In this document: piece by piece, positions 34,097 through 43,339 of the stretch
How the letters are laid out: every line of letters begins with the position of its first letter
How positions within the stretch are numbered: position 1 is the first letter of the stretch
Assembly (NCBI RefSeq): GCF_002216855.1
Contig: NZ_CP022356.1
Coordinates: forward strand, 930,001-994,000
Direction: 5' to 3'
Source of the DNA: Paraphotobacterium marinum
GTDB taxonomy: Bacteria; Pseudomonadota; Gammaproteobacteria; Enterobacterales; Vibrionaceae
DNA: 64,000 bases
The notes under the pieces: model-generated
What the model was told of the DNA's origin: nothing
Databases searched by the model: none
The model's input: the letters and a program-made list of their open reading frames with translations, nothing else
Made by a program: the position numbers and the translations under genes

Positions 34097-35284
34097 CTAA
34101 ACAATTACTTCTTCTGAAAAGCTATCTATTAAGCAAGACCCAGCTTTGGGTTCTGTAATATAGATATCTTCCTTGAAACCTGATTTTGGTTCATAATTCT
34201 CTTGAACATAATCTATAACCTTTGGCACTAAACTTTTAGGCATAACGGAAACTACGCAACCGCCAAAACCAGCACCTGTCATTCTTACTCCTCCTTCATT
34301 ACCTAAAGATTCTCTTATTAAATCAACCATTGTATCTACTTCAGCACAAGTGATTTCAAAATCATTTTTCATAGACTCGTGAGAATCATACATTAATTGA
34401 CTTAATTTATTCATATCAGAATTTCTAAGGGCATCAACAGCATTTAAAACTCTCTCATTTTCATAAATTACATGCTGAGCTCTTTTTGCAATCAAAGGAT
34501 CCATTAAACTTTTTTGTTCTTCAAACTGAAATGTTGTCACATCTCTTAAAGAGGAAACGTCAAAAAATAAAGCCGCTTTTTCGCATTGTTCGCGGCGCAA
34601 ATTATACTCACTATCTGCTACTTCTCTCTTTTTATTGGTATTAAAAATAACAATATTCCAATCATTAGGAATATTGACATCTTCTTCTTCAAGATATCTA
34701 CAATCAATTTTAAGCGCTAATCCCTCCTTACCATTTGCAATTATATATTGATCCATGATTCCCACATTCGCACCAACAAATTTATTTTCCGCTTCTTGCG
34801 CCAGTAATGCAATTTCTTTTTTATTGAGTCCACATTTAAAAACTGTATTAATAGCATCTGCTACCACGACCAATAAAGATGCTGAAGAACTTAAGCCTGT
34901 ACCCTGAGGAATATTTCCACCAACGACTAAATCAAAACCATCAATTTTATATCCTTTTAGATGAAATAAATGAATGATTCCTCTTATATAATTTGCCCAC
35001 ATTTTATTGGGTTCAAATTGAATATCTTTTTTTAGGTTTAAATGATCTTTTTCATTGTTATAATCAAAGGCAACAAGATTTATATCGCTATCATTTCTTT
35101 TAGAAATGACTAATTGTGTTCCATAGTTGATGGCACACGGCAAAACAAACCCTTCATTACAATCAGTATACTCACCAATTAAATTGACTCGACCTGGAGC
35201 TTGAAAAATAAATTCTGGAGATTTATTAAAATGAGTAATAAAAGTATTAATTAAGTTTTCTTTTAAATTATTTAAACTTGTCAT
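34097..35284 (-). CDS. galK: Galactokinase GalK
   Basis: 395 residues, GHMP kinase family. GRVNLIGEYTDCNEGFVLPC is the galactokinase signature, GGNIPQGTGLSSSASL the ATP loop and GVRMTGAGFGGCVVS motif 3. It phosphorylates alpha-D-galactose at C1. Between galT (8 bp upstream) and galM. Intact. Confidence 0.95.
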   Translation of the reverse strand: MTSLNNLKENLINTFITHFNKSPEFIFQAPGRVNLIGEYTDCNEGFVLPCAINYGTQLVISKRNDSDINLVAFDYNNEKDHLNLKKDIQFEPNKMWANYIRGIIHLFHLKGYKIDGFDLVVGGNIPQGTGLSSSASLLVVVADAINTVFKCGLNKKEIALLAQEAENKFVGANVGIMDQYIIANGKEGLALKIDCRYLEEEDVNIPNDWNIVIFNTNKKREVADSEYNLRREQCEKAALFFDVSSLRDVTTFQFEEQKSLMDPLIAKRAQHVIYENERVLNAVDALRNSDMNKLSQLMYDSHESMKNDFEITCAEVDTMVDLIRESLGNEGGVRMTGAGFGGCVVSVMPKSLVPKVIDYVQENYEPKSGFKEDIYITEPKAGSCLIDSFSEEVIV

Positions 35285-35292
35285 CTTATTTC

Positions 35293-36351
35293 CTATTTTC
35301 TAGCTTTATAATGATTAACTGATGTATTTCTTAAATATTCTGCAGCAACTTCTGGTGTGATATCCCTTCCTTGCTCACATAACAATTCATATCCAACCAT
35401 AAACTTACGGATACTTTTCGATCTTAGTAATGGCGGTAAAAAAGTTGCGTGAAGCTGCCAGTATTCTAAATGATTTATTGTGTCAACAAAGGGCGCAAAG
35501 TGCCATCCCATAGAATATGGAAAAGAGCAATTAAATAAATTATCGTAACTAACTGTCAATTTTTTTAAAATAGAGGCAAGACATTTTCTTTGCTCTAAAT
35601 TCATATATGACATCTGAGGAATGTGACTTTTGGGTAATACCATGGTTTCAAAAGGCCAAGCTGCCCAATAGGGAATCAATACGACCCAATGTTCATTTTC
35701 ATGTACTATTCTTTCTTTTAATTCAAGTTCTTTGGTAACATAATCTAACAATAAATTTTTCTTATATTTATTAAAAAACTCACGCTGACTTCTATCTTTT
35801 TTATTTATTTGAGTAGGTATAAATTCACTGGCCCAAATTTGTCCATGTGGATGAGGCTGAGAGCAACCCATCATTTGGCCCTTATTTTCAAATACTTGAA
35901 CCCATTTATAACTTTTACTAAGTTCATCAAGTTCATTTACCCACGAGTTTATTAATTTCTCAATAGACTCAATAGGTAGTTCGGGTAAAGTTAAAGAGTG
36001 ACTTGGAGAGTAACATATTACCTTACCTGTACCCCTTACAGTCTCTCCTTGAAATAAAGGATCTTCTCTAAAGGAATGTATTTCGGCATTTTCCATCAAT
36101 GCAGGAAAATCATTGTAAAAAACAAAGGTATCTTCATAATTAGGGTTTATTTCCTTCGAGCTTCTAGAGTTCCCAGGGCATAAAAAACAACTCTCATCAT
36201 AATCAACACCGATCTCTTCTTCTTCATCATCTTGAGATCCTTGCCATGGCCTTTTAGTTCGATGAGGTGCCACCAAAACCCACTCATCCAAAAGGGGATT
36301 ATATCTTCTATGAGAATATTGATTTAATATTTCTATCTGCTCTTTTTTCAC
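35293..36351 (-). CDS. galT: Galactose-1-phosphate uridylyltransferase GalT
   Basis: 352 residues, HIT superfamily. The active-site HPHGQIWAS carries the uridylylated His; CFLCPGNSRSS supplies zinc ligands; YNDFPALMENA is also typical. Translation starts at GTG 36351 with GAGG about 8 nt upstream. First gene of galTKM; a Gal-type operator lies 37 bp upstream of the start. It converts Gal-1-P and UDP-Glc into UDP-Gal and Glc-1-P. The epimerase galE is not nearby. Confidence 0.95.
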   Translation of the reverse strand: MKKEQIEILNQYSHRRYNPLLDEWVLVAPHRTKRPWQGSQDDEEEEIGVDYDESCFLCPGNSRSSKEINPNYEDTFVFYNDFPALMENAEIHSFREDPLFQGETVRGTGKVICYSPSHSLTLPELPIESIEKLINSWVNELDELSKSYKWVQVFENKGQMMGCSQPHPHGQIWASEFIPTQINKKDRSQREFFNKYKKNLLLDYVTKELELKERIVHENEHWVVLIPYWAAWPFETMVLPKSHIPQMSYMNLEQRKCLASILKKLTVSYDNLFNCSFPYSMGWHFAPFVDTINHLEYWQLHATFLPPLLRSKSIRKFMVGYELLCEQGRDITPEVAAEYLRNTSVNHYKARK

Positions 36352-36387
36352 TTACCTGTCCTCGAATTATTTTGTCTACACAAACCA

Positions 36388-36401
36388 TGTAAACGTTTAC
36401 A
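36388..36401. promoter_or_regulatory. GalR-type operator before galT
   Basis: TGTAAACGTTTACA is a perfect 14-bp palindrome with central CG and fits the E. coli gal operator pattern GTGKAANCGNTTNCAC closely (flanks AT and CGG). It lies 37 bp upstream of galT, with galR about 4 kb away. Strong candidate for the main repressor site. Confidence 0.75.
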
Positions 36402-36473
36402 CGGATGTTATAAGAGATTCATTCAAGAGTAAATTTTTAAATAGAATTTTTTATAAAATATATTAACTAGATC

Positions 36474-37043
36474 TCACAAATACTGATTTATAAATGAAGA
36501 GATTTCTTTGAAAACAATTTCTATCTGATGATAGTTATGACCCTGTCCACTCTGAATATTACACTTAGCTCCTTTATAAAAACTAATGGCATCTTCAAAA
36601 GGGGTAATGTTATCATCATCTTGTAAAAGTAATAAATAGTCATCTAAAACTGAATTTTGTGATGGCAATAAATTATATAGCCTTAAAGCAGATTCTCTAA
36701 CATCATAAAACCTTTCTTGTTGGACCAAAAGATCTAACCTAGAAACAGGATTTATTAAAATGACACTTTTTACATCCTTTCTAGTTTGTTTGAGTAAGTG
36801 TGCTAAAAAACCACCAAATGAACTTCCTATTATAATTTTATTTCTATTTTCATTATTAAAGAAATCGTTCAATTTTTTAAAAGAACTCATACCATTTTCG
36901 CGCATCAATGGAAAATATATTTTTGAGTCTGTATAATTTTTTAATAAAAATTTTTTTAATTTTTTTCCTTTTTCCGAAATAGGCGAACCTTTATACCCAT
37001 GTAAATATACAAAGAGCATATCGCTACTAGCATTTTGTTTCAT
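36474..37043 (-). CDS. YqiA-like alpha/beta-hydrolase esterase
   Basis: 189 residues. MLFVYLHGYKGSPISEKG opens the fold, GSSFGGFLA holds the nucleophile Ser, LLQDDDNITP the Asp and GQGHNY the His, matching the UPF0227/YqiA-YcfP esterase family in order and length. Cytoplasmic; natural substrate unknown. Monocistronic, divergent from ogt. Confidence 0.7.
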   Translation of the reverse strand: MKQNASSDMLFVYLHGYKGSPISEKGKKLKKFLLKNYTDSKIYFPLMRENGMSSFKKLNDFFNNENRNKIIIGSSFGGFLAHLLKQTRKDVKSVILINPVSRLDLLVQQERFYDVRESALRLYNLLPSQNSVLDDYLLLLQDDDNITPFEDAISFYKGAKCNIQSGQGHNYHQIEIVFKEISSFINQYL

Positions 37044-37196
37044 ATTATTTTGAGTATTTAATTTGTTAATAAAATTGATTATACAATAGATATGATGAAT
37101 ATCTTATAGTCATCACTATAATGTTTTAAAAAAAAAGAAGTTTATTCATTATAGTTATGAAGTATATTTGATATAGAATATATTAATAAAATTAAA

Positions 37197-37715
37197 TTGA
37201 AAAAATTACTGAGTAAAATGATTGATTACTTTATTTATGATTTCAACTTTTCAGGCAGGCTTCTTTTAGAAGCTGATAATGATTATCTACTCAAAGCAAC
37301 GTGGGTAAAAGAAACTGAGACAGTTAGTTCAAAACAGAAATCATCCAATCCTATTCTTAAAGAAACCAGACAACAGTTAAAACATTATGAGCTTAATAAG
37401 CTTACAGCTTTTGAATTACCTATCAAATTAAAAGGCTCTGAATTTCAAATTTCAGTTTGGAAGCAACTCATGCAAATACCATATGGTCAGACTATTTCTT
37501 ATAAGGAACTCGCTGTAAAAGTTGGTAATAATCAGGCTGCTCGAGCAGTTGGGAATGCAAATAATAAAAACCCAATCTCAGTTATTATTCCTTGTCATAG
37601 AGTCATTCAAACAGGTGGAAAAATTGGTGGATATAGAGGAGGAATTTCTAATAAGTCAAATCTCTTAAAGATTGAAAGGGTGTCATTTGAATACTCAAAG
37701 GATTTAACAAAATAA
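37197..37715 (+). CDS. ogt: Methylated-DNA-cysteine S-methyltransferase Ogt
   Basis: 172 residues if started at TTG 37197; ATG 37218 is an alternative that loses only seven residues, and neither has a clear Shine-Dalgarno. The C-terminal domain carries VGNANNKNPISVIIPCHRVI, with the alkyl-acceptor Cys in PCHRV and the Asn hinge, preceded by the YKELAVKVGNNQAARAVG helix-turn-helix. It repairs O6-methylguanine and O4-methylthymine in a suicide reaction. Confidence 0.85.
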   Translation: MKKLLSKMIDYFIYDFNFSGRLLLEADNDYLLKATWVKETETVSSKQKSSNPILKETRQQLKHYELNKLTAFELPIKLKGSEFQISVWKQLMQIPYGQTISYKELAVKVGNNQAARAVGNANNKNPISVIIPCHRVIQTGGKIGGYRGGISNKSNLLKIERVSFEYSKDLTK

Positions 37716-37741
37716 CACCTTAAGTTAATAATAGTTTAGTC

Positions 37742-38701
37742 CTATGTTCCAAGATTTAAGAGCTTTTTTACATACTCTAATTTTATAGTATCACTATAAT
37801 AACTTTCCAAATTTATTAAGTATATTTGTTTAAACAGTGGAATCGTTATCCCTACATGATTAAGAAAACCTAAAAATTCATTTCTTTGTTGCAGTTGATT
37901 TTCGTGTTGACGGTTTTTGTATAACTTTTCTATCTTTTCTATCCAAAGTTGTTGTTCTTTATTTTCAATCCATTCAATAATACTATGATTATGAAGAAAG
38001 CTATATTTTTCAGTAATTTGTTGATGAAAGTTTCTTGTTAATAAAAAATCTCTGGAGCCATAAAAGGTTTTATTAAGAAATTTCAAGTAATCAACAATAA
38101 TTAGTTCAATTTGTTGATCTTGTAGCTTACCCTGTGAACGCTCTTCCTCCATTAAAACTTTAACTTTATCCTCAATTTTTGACCATAAACCTAAAAAAAA
38201 AGCTCTTTCCTTCTGATTAGAAATATCACTTTGATACTTCTTAAATTCCAAAAATTCAATACGAAACTCATCTGTCAAATCATTCTTTAATTGTAAATGC
38301 TTTAAATCTTCCCAAGTTTCTAAATCTGTTTTAAGAAAAAGTGCAAGTTTATAAAATTCTTCCCATTTTATTGATTCTTGGTTTTCAATGATATTATCCA
38401 TTAAAGATGCTATTCTGAAATAGGTTTGAGATTTTAATTTTAATAAAAATGATTGTGATTTTAAGGATGAATTAATATTTTCATGATTATCTATAAATTG
38501 TTGTATTTCTTTTAACGAAAACCCAAACGTTTTAAGTATATTAATTTGTTGAAGTCTAGAAAAATCATCCTTATTGTAATATCTATAGCCATTATCAGCA
38601 CGATATGATGGTGACAGAAGACCTAATTTGTCATAATGTCTCAAAGTTCTTTGGGAGACACCACTTTTCTGTGCGAACTCTTTTATTTTTAATAAAGCCA
38701 A
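37742..38701 (-). CDS. MerR-family transcriptional regulator
   Basis: 319 residues. The N-terminal winged helix MALLKIKEFAQKSGVSQRTL followed by RHYDKLGLLSPSYRADNGYR is a textbook MerR DNA-binding domain, followed by a dimerising helix. The long C-terminal part (about residues 110-319) is helical and TipAS-like, suggesting a small-molecule sensor rather than a metal sensor; no Cys cluster is seen. The target is not evident; it faces the convergent ogt gene. Confidence 0.8.
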   Translation of the reverse strand: MALLKIKEFAQKSGVSQRTLRHYDKLGLLSPSYRADNGYRYYNKDDFSRLQQINILKTFGFSLKEIQQFIDNHENINSSLKSQSFLLKLKSQTYFRIASLMDNIIENQESIKWEEFYKLALFLKTDLETWEDLKHLQLKNDLTDEFRIEFLEFKKYQSDISNQKERAFFLGLWSKIEDKVKVLMEEERSQGKLQDQQIELIIVDYLKFLNKTFYGSRDFLLTRNFHQQITEKYSFLHNHSIIEWIENKEQQLWIEKIEKLYKNRQHENQLQQRNEFLGFLNHVGITIPLFKQIYLINLESYYSDTIKLEYVKKLLNLGT

Positions 38702-38719
38702 TTTCTAACACCTTCCCAT

Positions 38720-38753
38720 AAAAAAAGAATCAAATTAAATTGATTCTTTTTTT
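38720..38753 (-). terminator. Terminator of the aminopeptidase gene
   Basis: AAAGAATCAA and TTGATTCTTT pair perfectly around ATTAAA with A7 and T7 flanks. On the minus strand it follows the M17 aminopeptidase stop by about 10 bp. Its T run overlaps the adjacent parS2 site. Confidence 0.85.
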
Positions 38754-38763
38754 ACACTGTAAA
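38751..38763. other. Solitary parS2-type ParB2 binding site
   Basis: TTTACACTGTAAA matches the Vibrio chromosome II centromere consensus TTTACAnTGTAAA exactly and equals the unit of the array at 48280-48445. It sits between the stop codon of the aminopeptidase gene and its terminator, about 12 kb from parB. Confidence 0.8.
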
Positions 38764-40227
38764 TTAGAGTTTAAATTGAGATTTAATTGCAGCCATTGTA
38801 AAAAACACTCCATTTCCGGTTGTATTAGTCGGGATAGCGCCAAGGCCACCTTTATTTTCTGCTGATGCTAAATCTAAATGCCACCATTCTTTAACATTGT
38901 TATGATCAATGAACTTATGTAAAAACCTTGCTGCTAAAATGTGATCAGGGCTTGATGTCACGCAACATTGCAATGTATCTGCAATCTCAGACGATAATAA
39001 TTGATCAAAATCATCCGACATTGGAAGAGGCCAAACTCTTTCACCTGATTCGTTACCCAAATGAACTAAATGGCCAATGCGGTCAATGTTAGGGGTAAAT
39101 AATGCAGTGTAACGAGTGGAAACGGCTCTAACAGCAGAGCCTGTTAAAGTGGCATAATCTATCAATAAATCAGATTTTTCCTTAGAAGCCAAAGTCAATG
39201 TATCAGAAAGAGCCATTCTTCCTTCTGCATCTGTATCTGTAACTTCAATCGTGGTGCCATTTAAGGCTGTAATTACTTCATTAACTAAATAAGATTCGCT
39301 TCCTATTAAGTTTTGTGTAATAGCTAAATAACAATCTACATTAATCGGATAATCAGCATCAGATATTGCTAACAAGCTTCCCAAAGCTACTGAACTTCCT
39401 TGCATATCTTCATGCATACCATACATGCCTGTTGGATCTTTTAAACTCACTCCACCAGTATCGAAACATATCCCTTTTCCAACAAAGGTCACTTTGTTTT
39501 TTACATCACCGACTCTTCTTTTGACACATATAATGAATGACTCATCTTGACATGCTCTACCAACTGCACAAAATGCGTTAGCTCCCATATTTTTAAGTGT
39601 CTGATAATTATAAACTTCTAAACTCAATTTATATTGTTTACAAATTTCTTTGATAATTTTTAAATATTTTTGAGGAGTTAAATAATTAGTCGGCAATATA
39701 GAAAGTGAACGTGCCAAAAAATTTCCTTTATGACCTGCAATAACTTCATTAATTAAACTCTTCGACCCGCCATTAAAAAGCTCTATGTTTTTGATCAGGT
39801 GGGAGTTCGATTCTTTTTTATATTGAGGTAAGTTAGCACTTAAAGCTAATGTTGTTCTTAATGCATATTGAGCTATATCTGATTTGTTAGATTGATTAAC
39901 TATCGCAATATTTCCCTTCAAATTATCTATTTTTTTAAGCTTATTTTTTAACTTATCCATAAAAGTAAAGGGGATACTCTTTTTTAAAGCTAAAAAGTAC
40001 GTACCTGAACTATTTGGAATTTGGGTAAGATAATCTGAGTTATGCTGATTGCCTGATTTTTTAAATCGACTCTTCAACTCTAAACTATCTAAACTTGCTA
40101 AAAACTCGTTATTATTGAAGTCTTCAACAATTAAAATAATCAATTCATAACTATCAATTTCAGTAAAATTAAATTTTTTTTTTCTAATATTTACATTCGG
40201 TGTATTTAAAATAGTTTCTAGTTGCAT
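38764..40227 (-). CDS. M17 leucyl aminopeptidase family protein
   Basis: 487 residues. The C-terminal catalytic domain has GKGICFDTGGVSLKD (metal-binding Lys and Asp), MHEDMQGSS and the family signature DTDAEGRMALSDTL, with the usual Asn-Thr replaced by Asp-Thr at its start. The N-terminal 170 residues are divergent. It removes N-terminal amino acids from peptides using two divalent metals, in the cytoplasm. Closer in style to the PepB/YpgI-like branch than to PepA. Confidence 0.85.
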   Translation of the reverse strand: MQLETILNTPNVNIRKKKFNFTEIDSYELIILIVEDFNNNEFLASLDSLELKSRFKKSGNQHNSDYLTQIPNSSGTYFLALKKSIPFTFMDKLKNKLKKIDNLKGNIAIVNQSNKSDIAQYALRTTLALSANLPQYKKESNSHLIKNIELFNGGSKSLINEVIAGHKGNFLARSLSILPTNYLTPQKYLKIIKEICKQYKLSLEVYNYQTLKNMGANAFCAVGRACQDESFIICVKRRVGDVKNKVTFVGKGICFDTGGVSLKDPTGMYGMHEDMQGSSVALGSLLAISDADYPINVDCYLAITQNLIGSESYLVNEVITALNGTTIEVTDTDAEGRMALSDTLTLASKEKSDLLIDYATLTGSAVRAVSTRYTALFTPNIDRIGHLVHLGNESGERVWPLPMSDDFDQLLSSEIADTLQCCVTSSPDHILAARFLHKFIDHNNVKEWWHLDLASAENKGGLGAIPTNTTGNGVFFTMAAIKSQFKL

Positions 40228-40296
40228 AAATTCGTTTACTCAATATTTAATGATTAATCATATATTCTAAATTGAAAATGCGTATTCGAAAAGGCT

Positions 40297-41928
40297 TTAT
40301 TTTTTTAAATTATCAGTTACTTCTTTTAGTAAGGACGGTATATCCATTTTATCAAAAAAACATTGAATTAAAACTGGTTCAGATTGATGGCTTTTCATAT
40401 TAATTTTCTCAAGACATTGTAAACTGTTAACTTTATAAACATATGAAAAACCGAGAGAGCGTGCAAACATCTCATAGTCCCATGCACTAATATCATTGTA
40501 AGCTTCATAAGGGCCATGAATTGCCCTTTCAACTGTATACCCTTCGTTACAAATCAAGAATATTATAATATTCGCATTAACTTTCTTAATACTGCTTAAC
40601 TCCTGCCCTGTCAATTGAAAAGCTCCATCTCCGATGAATAAAAGTATTCTTTTATTTTTGTTTGCTAAAGCAAATCCAAGAGAAGCAGGAAGAGAGTATC
40701 CAATTGATGCCCAAAGAAGTTGGGAATAAAAGTTAATTTTTTGAGGTAAATATTCATCTAGTAAACCAAATACTGAAGTTCCCGTATCTGCCACGATAAT
40801 ATCATTGTCTTTTATGATGTGAGAGGAAATATATGCCCAAAAAGTATTTTGTTCCAATTTTTTTTGTAAGTTAAAGCCAACTCTTTTGACTTTGCATTTT
40901 TTGATGTCCTCATGAGTAATTGTGCGTTGTGACAATTTACTACCTAATCTTTCAAGTAAATCATTCACATCTAGGTTACTTGGATAAATTGTATTGCTTA
41001 TCTTGATGTAGTCATGCCTGATTTGAATTACATTTTTTAAGTCAATCTGGCTCTCTGAAAAACCACCTGTAGTAAAATCTGTGTCTTTCGTGCCAATAGT
41101 AATGATACAATCAGAATTAAATATTTTAGCTCTTCCTTCTAAGTTATATTGACCAGCATACATTCCTACAAATAAAGGATGGTTCTCAGAAATGACTGCC
41201 TTTGCAGATAAAGCCGAAGCAAAAGGTATCCCTACCGTATTGATAAAACTTAAAACAGAATTTATCCAATTAAATTTTTTTATATCTTCACCGATAAGAA
41301 GTACTGGTTTTTTTGACTTAATAATTTTTTTTTGAATGTTATTCAAAATAGAAGTCGATACTTTCTGAGTAAAATAGTAGGGGTTTATTTCTATTTCATT
41401 ACACATATTTGTAATATCGAGATCAACCAAGTCCACAGGTAACCCAATATACCCCGGTTTTTTTTGGATCAAAATTTCTTGGATTACTCTAGATATTTCA
41501 TAGCAATAGTTGTGCTCATTTAAAAGTGAAATAGCGCAACATAATGGCTTATATGATTGGATAAAGTTATTTTTATTTGAGTTTGCCAATGTATGATGAA
41601 CCGGCAAATCTAAGTTCAAGATACTTTGTTTTGGATATCCAACGATTTGTAACAAAGGGACATCCTCTGAAAATGCCCCAGCTACTGCATTTGCTGCGCT
41701 TAATTCACCAACGCCATGCGTCGTAACTAAAACACCAAATCCATTTTCTCTTGCATAACCATCTGCAGCATATCCTGCATTTAATTCATTGCAATTTCCT
41801 ACCCAACTTAGTTGTTTATCCTTAACAATATAATCTAGAAATCGCAAGTTGTAATCACCTGGAACACCAAAAATATACTCGCACCTCTGGGTCTTAATGA
41901 TGCTTATAATTAGTTCAGGAAGTTTCAT
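40297..41928 (-). CDS. Thiamine-diphosphate 2-oxoacid decarboxylase (pyruvate/indolepyruvate decarboxylase type)
   Basis: 543 residues with three ThDP domains: N-terminal FGVPGDYNLRFLDYI and CNELNAGYAADGYAR (the catalytic Glu that activates ThDP), VHHTLAN (the His-His pair specific to PDC/IPDC-type enzymes), and C-terminal IGDGAFQLTGQELSS with a downstream NEGYTVERAIHGP, the ThDP/Mg site. The His pair separates it from acetolactate synthase. It probably turns pyruvate or an aromatic/branched 2-oxoacid into the aldehyde. No alcohol dehydrogenase is adjacent, so the physiological substrate remains open. Confidence 0.85.
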   Translation of the reverse strand: MKLPELIISIIKTQRCEYIFGVPGDYNLRFLDYIVKDKQLSWVGNCNELNAGYAADGYARENGFGVLVTTHGVGELSAANAVAGAFSEDVPLLQIVGYPKQSILNLDLPVHHTLANSNKNNFIQSYKPLCCAISLLNEHNYCYEISRVIQEILIQKKPGYIGLPVDLVDLDITNMCNEIEINPYYFTQKVSTSILNNIQKKIIKSKKPVLLIGEDIKKFNWINSVLSFINTVGIPFASALSAKAVISENHPLFVGMYAGQYNLEGRAKIFNSDCIITIGTKDTDFTTGGFSESQIDLKNVIQIRHDYIKISNTIYPSNLDVNDLLERLGSKLSQRTITHEDIKKCKVKRVGFNLQKKLEQNTFWAYISSHIIKDNDIIVADTGTSVFGLLDEYLPQKINFYSQLLWASIGYSLPASLGFALANKNKRILLFIGDGAFQLTGQELSSIKKVNANIIIFLICNEGYTVERAIHGPYEAYNDISAWDYEMFARSLGFSYVYKVNSLQCLEKINMKSHQSEPVLIQCFFDKMDIPSLLKEVTDNLKK

Positions 41929-42090
41929 AAAATGAGTTTTTACAGGTTAATAATATTAACCTTAGGCAAAAAATAAACTTTTAAAAATATTTTTTTTGTT
42001 TTCTTGAACAACATTAAAGAAGTTCTAATGCACCACTTTTTAATCAATATATAATTTATCAATTCAATAAAATCTTTATTATTGACAACT

Positions 42091-42582
42091 CTATGGACGA
42101 TATTTTCTTCGATATTTCCATGGCTCCGTAATATGTTTGCCTTCTCTAAAAAGCCCTTTTTTTTCTAATTTGGCTTGTTTAAATGCAAAATAATATTCAG
42201 GATTTTGGCAATATTTTTTATAAACAAAAGCATACCCTTGCCTCACCATCTGTAAATTAATGTCACTATCATTTCCGTATAAAGTTCCAATGTACCTGCC
42301 ATATCTATCTTTACCCTTTAAAATAAACTTAATCACTTTATGATTTTTGATTAACTGGATAAATTTCTTTTTTGACTGCAAACCAATTGATTTTGATGGT
42401 CCATATAACTCTGGTGTATCAATACAACTGCTTCTAATTTTATATTTCCTACTCTGATAATAAAAATTTAAGGTGTCGCCATCATGAACATGAATTTTCG
42501 TAGACTGAATATAAATAGTTTTGCTAACAACATTCATTGATATAAGCGTTAAAAGTAAAAAAATGATTATTTTTTTTAACAT
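42091..42582 (-). CDS. Secreted thermonuclease (SNase-like)
   Basis: 163 residues from ATG 42582 with signal peptide MLKKIIIFLLLTLISMNVVS; the open frame extends 13 codons further but that would bury the signal. SNase motifs: HVHDGDTLNF (Ca-binding Asp), KIRSSCIDTPELYGP (catalytic Arg and Glu) and KDRYGRYIGTLY (second catalytic Arg). A periplasmic or extracellular Ca-dependent nuclease. All active residues are retained. Confidence 0.85.
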   Translation of the reverse strand: MLKKIIIFLLLTLISMNVVSKTIYIQSTKIHVHDGDTLNFYYQSRKYKIRSSCIDTPELYGPSKSIGLQSKKKFIQLIKNHKVIKFILKGKDRYGRYIGTLYGNDSDINLQMVRQGYAFVYKKYCQNPEYYFAFKQAKLEKKGLFREGKHITEPWKYRRKYRP

Positions 42583-42882
42583 TACGATACTTCTTATAGA
42601 GTTAGGAAAAGTTTTTATCATACTAATAAATACAATTAAAAGAAAACTTTGTACAAATCAATTTTTATGATTAACAGATATATACTAGTGATAATCTTTA
42701 AATTTATCTAAGACTATGAAATATTAAGAGTATAAAAATGAAATCATTAATATACAACATAAAAATTAAATAACTTACTTTAACACCCTATTAACTTTTA
42801 ACAATTTTATTAAAAAAATTAGCAATGTATAATTGTAAAATTAAATACCGATAAGAATGGAAGTAATTTTAAATGAACTAAA

Positions 42883-43118
42883 GCCCAAACACACATTGCT
42901 TTAGGCAACGCATTACATGTATTTGCTCGATTAAGTATCTAGTCAACGCCAATGGAAGGCATCGATAAGAATATAATTCAAAATGAGTTTTTTCCGAATT
43001 AGATGGTTATGAAGCCGATTTGGTATTAGTAATGGGATATAAGAAATCTGAAAAAAATTATAACTTTCACAAACCTAAGACTAGGTTACCACAAAAAGAT
43101 ATCTTTATTGCGATATAA
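42883..43118 (+). pseudogene. Remnant of an NfsB-like nitroreductase (C-terminal third)
   Basis: The plus strand encodes AQTHIALGNALHVFARLSI, a TAG stop, STPMEGIDKNIIQNEFFP, a frame change, then ELDGYEADLVLVMGYKKSEK and PKTRLPQKDIFIAI, which is the C-terminal end of NfsB/FRase-type flavin nitroreductases in the right order. The N-terminal two thirds are missing and an internal stop plus a frameshift exist, so this is genuine decay, unlike the single homopolymer losses in neighbouring genes. The terminator that follows probably belonged to it. Confidence 0.75.
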
Positions 43119-43124
43119 AACAAA

Positions 43125-43158
43125 AAACCGCTTAAGAATTAATTAAGCGGTTTCTTTT
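43125..43158. terminator. Rho-independent terminator between nitroreductase remnant and tRNA-Ser
   Basis: AAACCGCTTAA and TTAAGCGGTTT form a perfect 11-bp stem around a GAATTAA loop, with flanking A and T runs. It can serve the remnant on the plus strand and tRNA-Ser on the minus strand. Confidence 0.85.
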
Positions 43159-43162
43159 AATT

Positions 43163-43253
43163 TGGCGGAGAGATAGGGATTTGAACCCTAGATACGCTAC
43201 AAACGTATGCCGGTTTTCAAGACCGGTGCTTTCAACCACTCAGCCATCTCTCC
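43163..43253 (-). tRNA. tRNA-Ser (TGA anticodon)
   Basis: A 91-nt class II tRNA on the minus strand from GGAGAGATGGCTGAG to CCA. The anticodon loop CTTGAAA gives TGA; a long variable arm (CATACGTTTGTAGCGTATC) and T-arm GGTTCAAATCC are present. Encoded CCA. Confidence 0.95.
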
Positions 43254-43339
43254 TGACAAAAAGAATGATAAGCATAAAGTAACTTAATGTAAAGAATTAT
43301 ATTTAAATTTGATTTTAAACGTTCAAAAAACAGTCGGTG

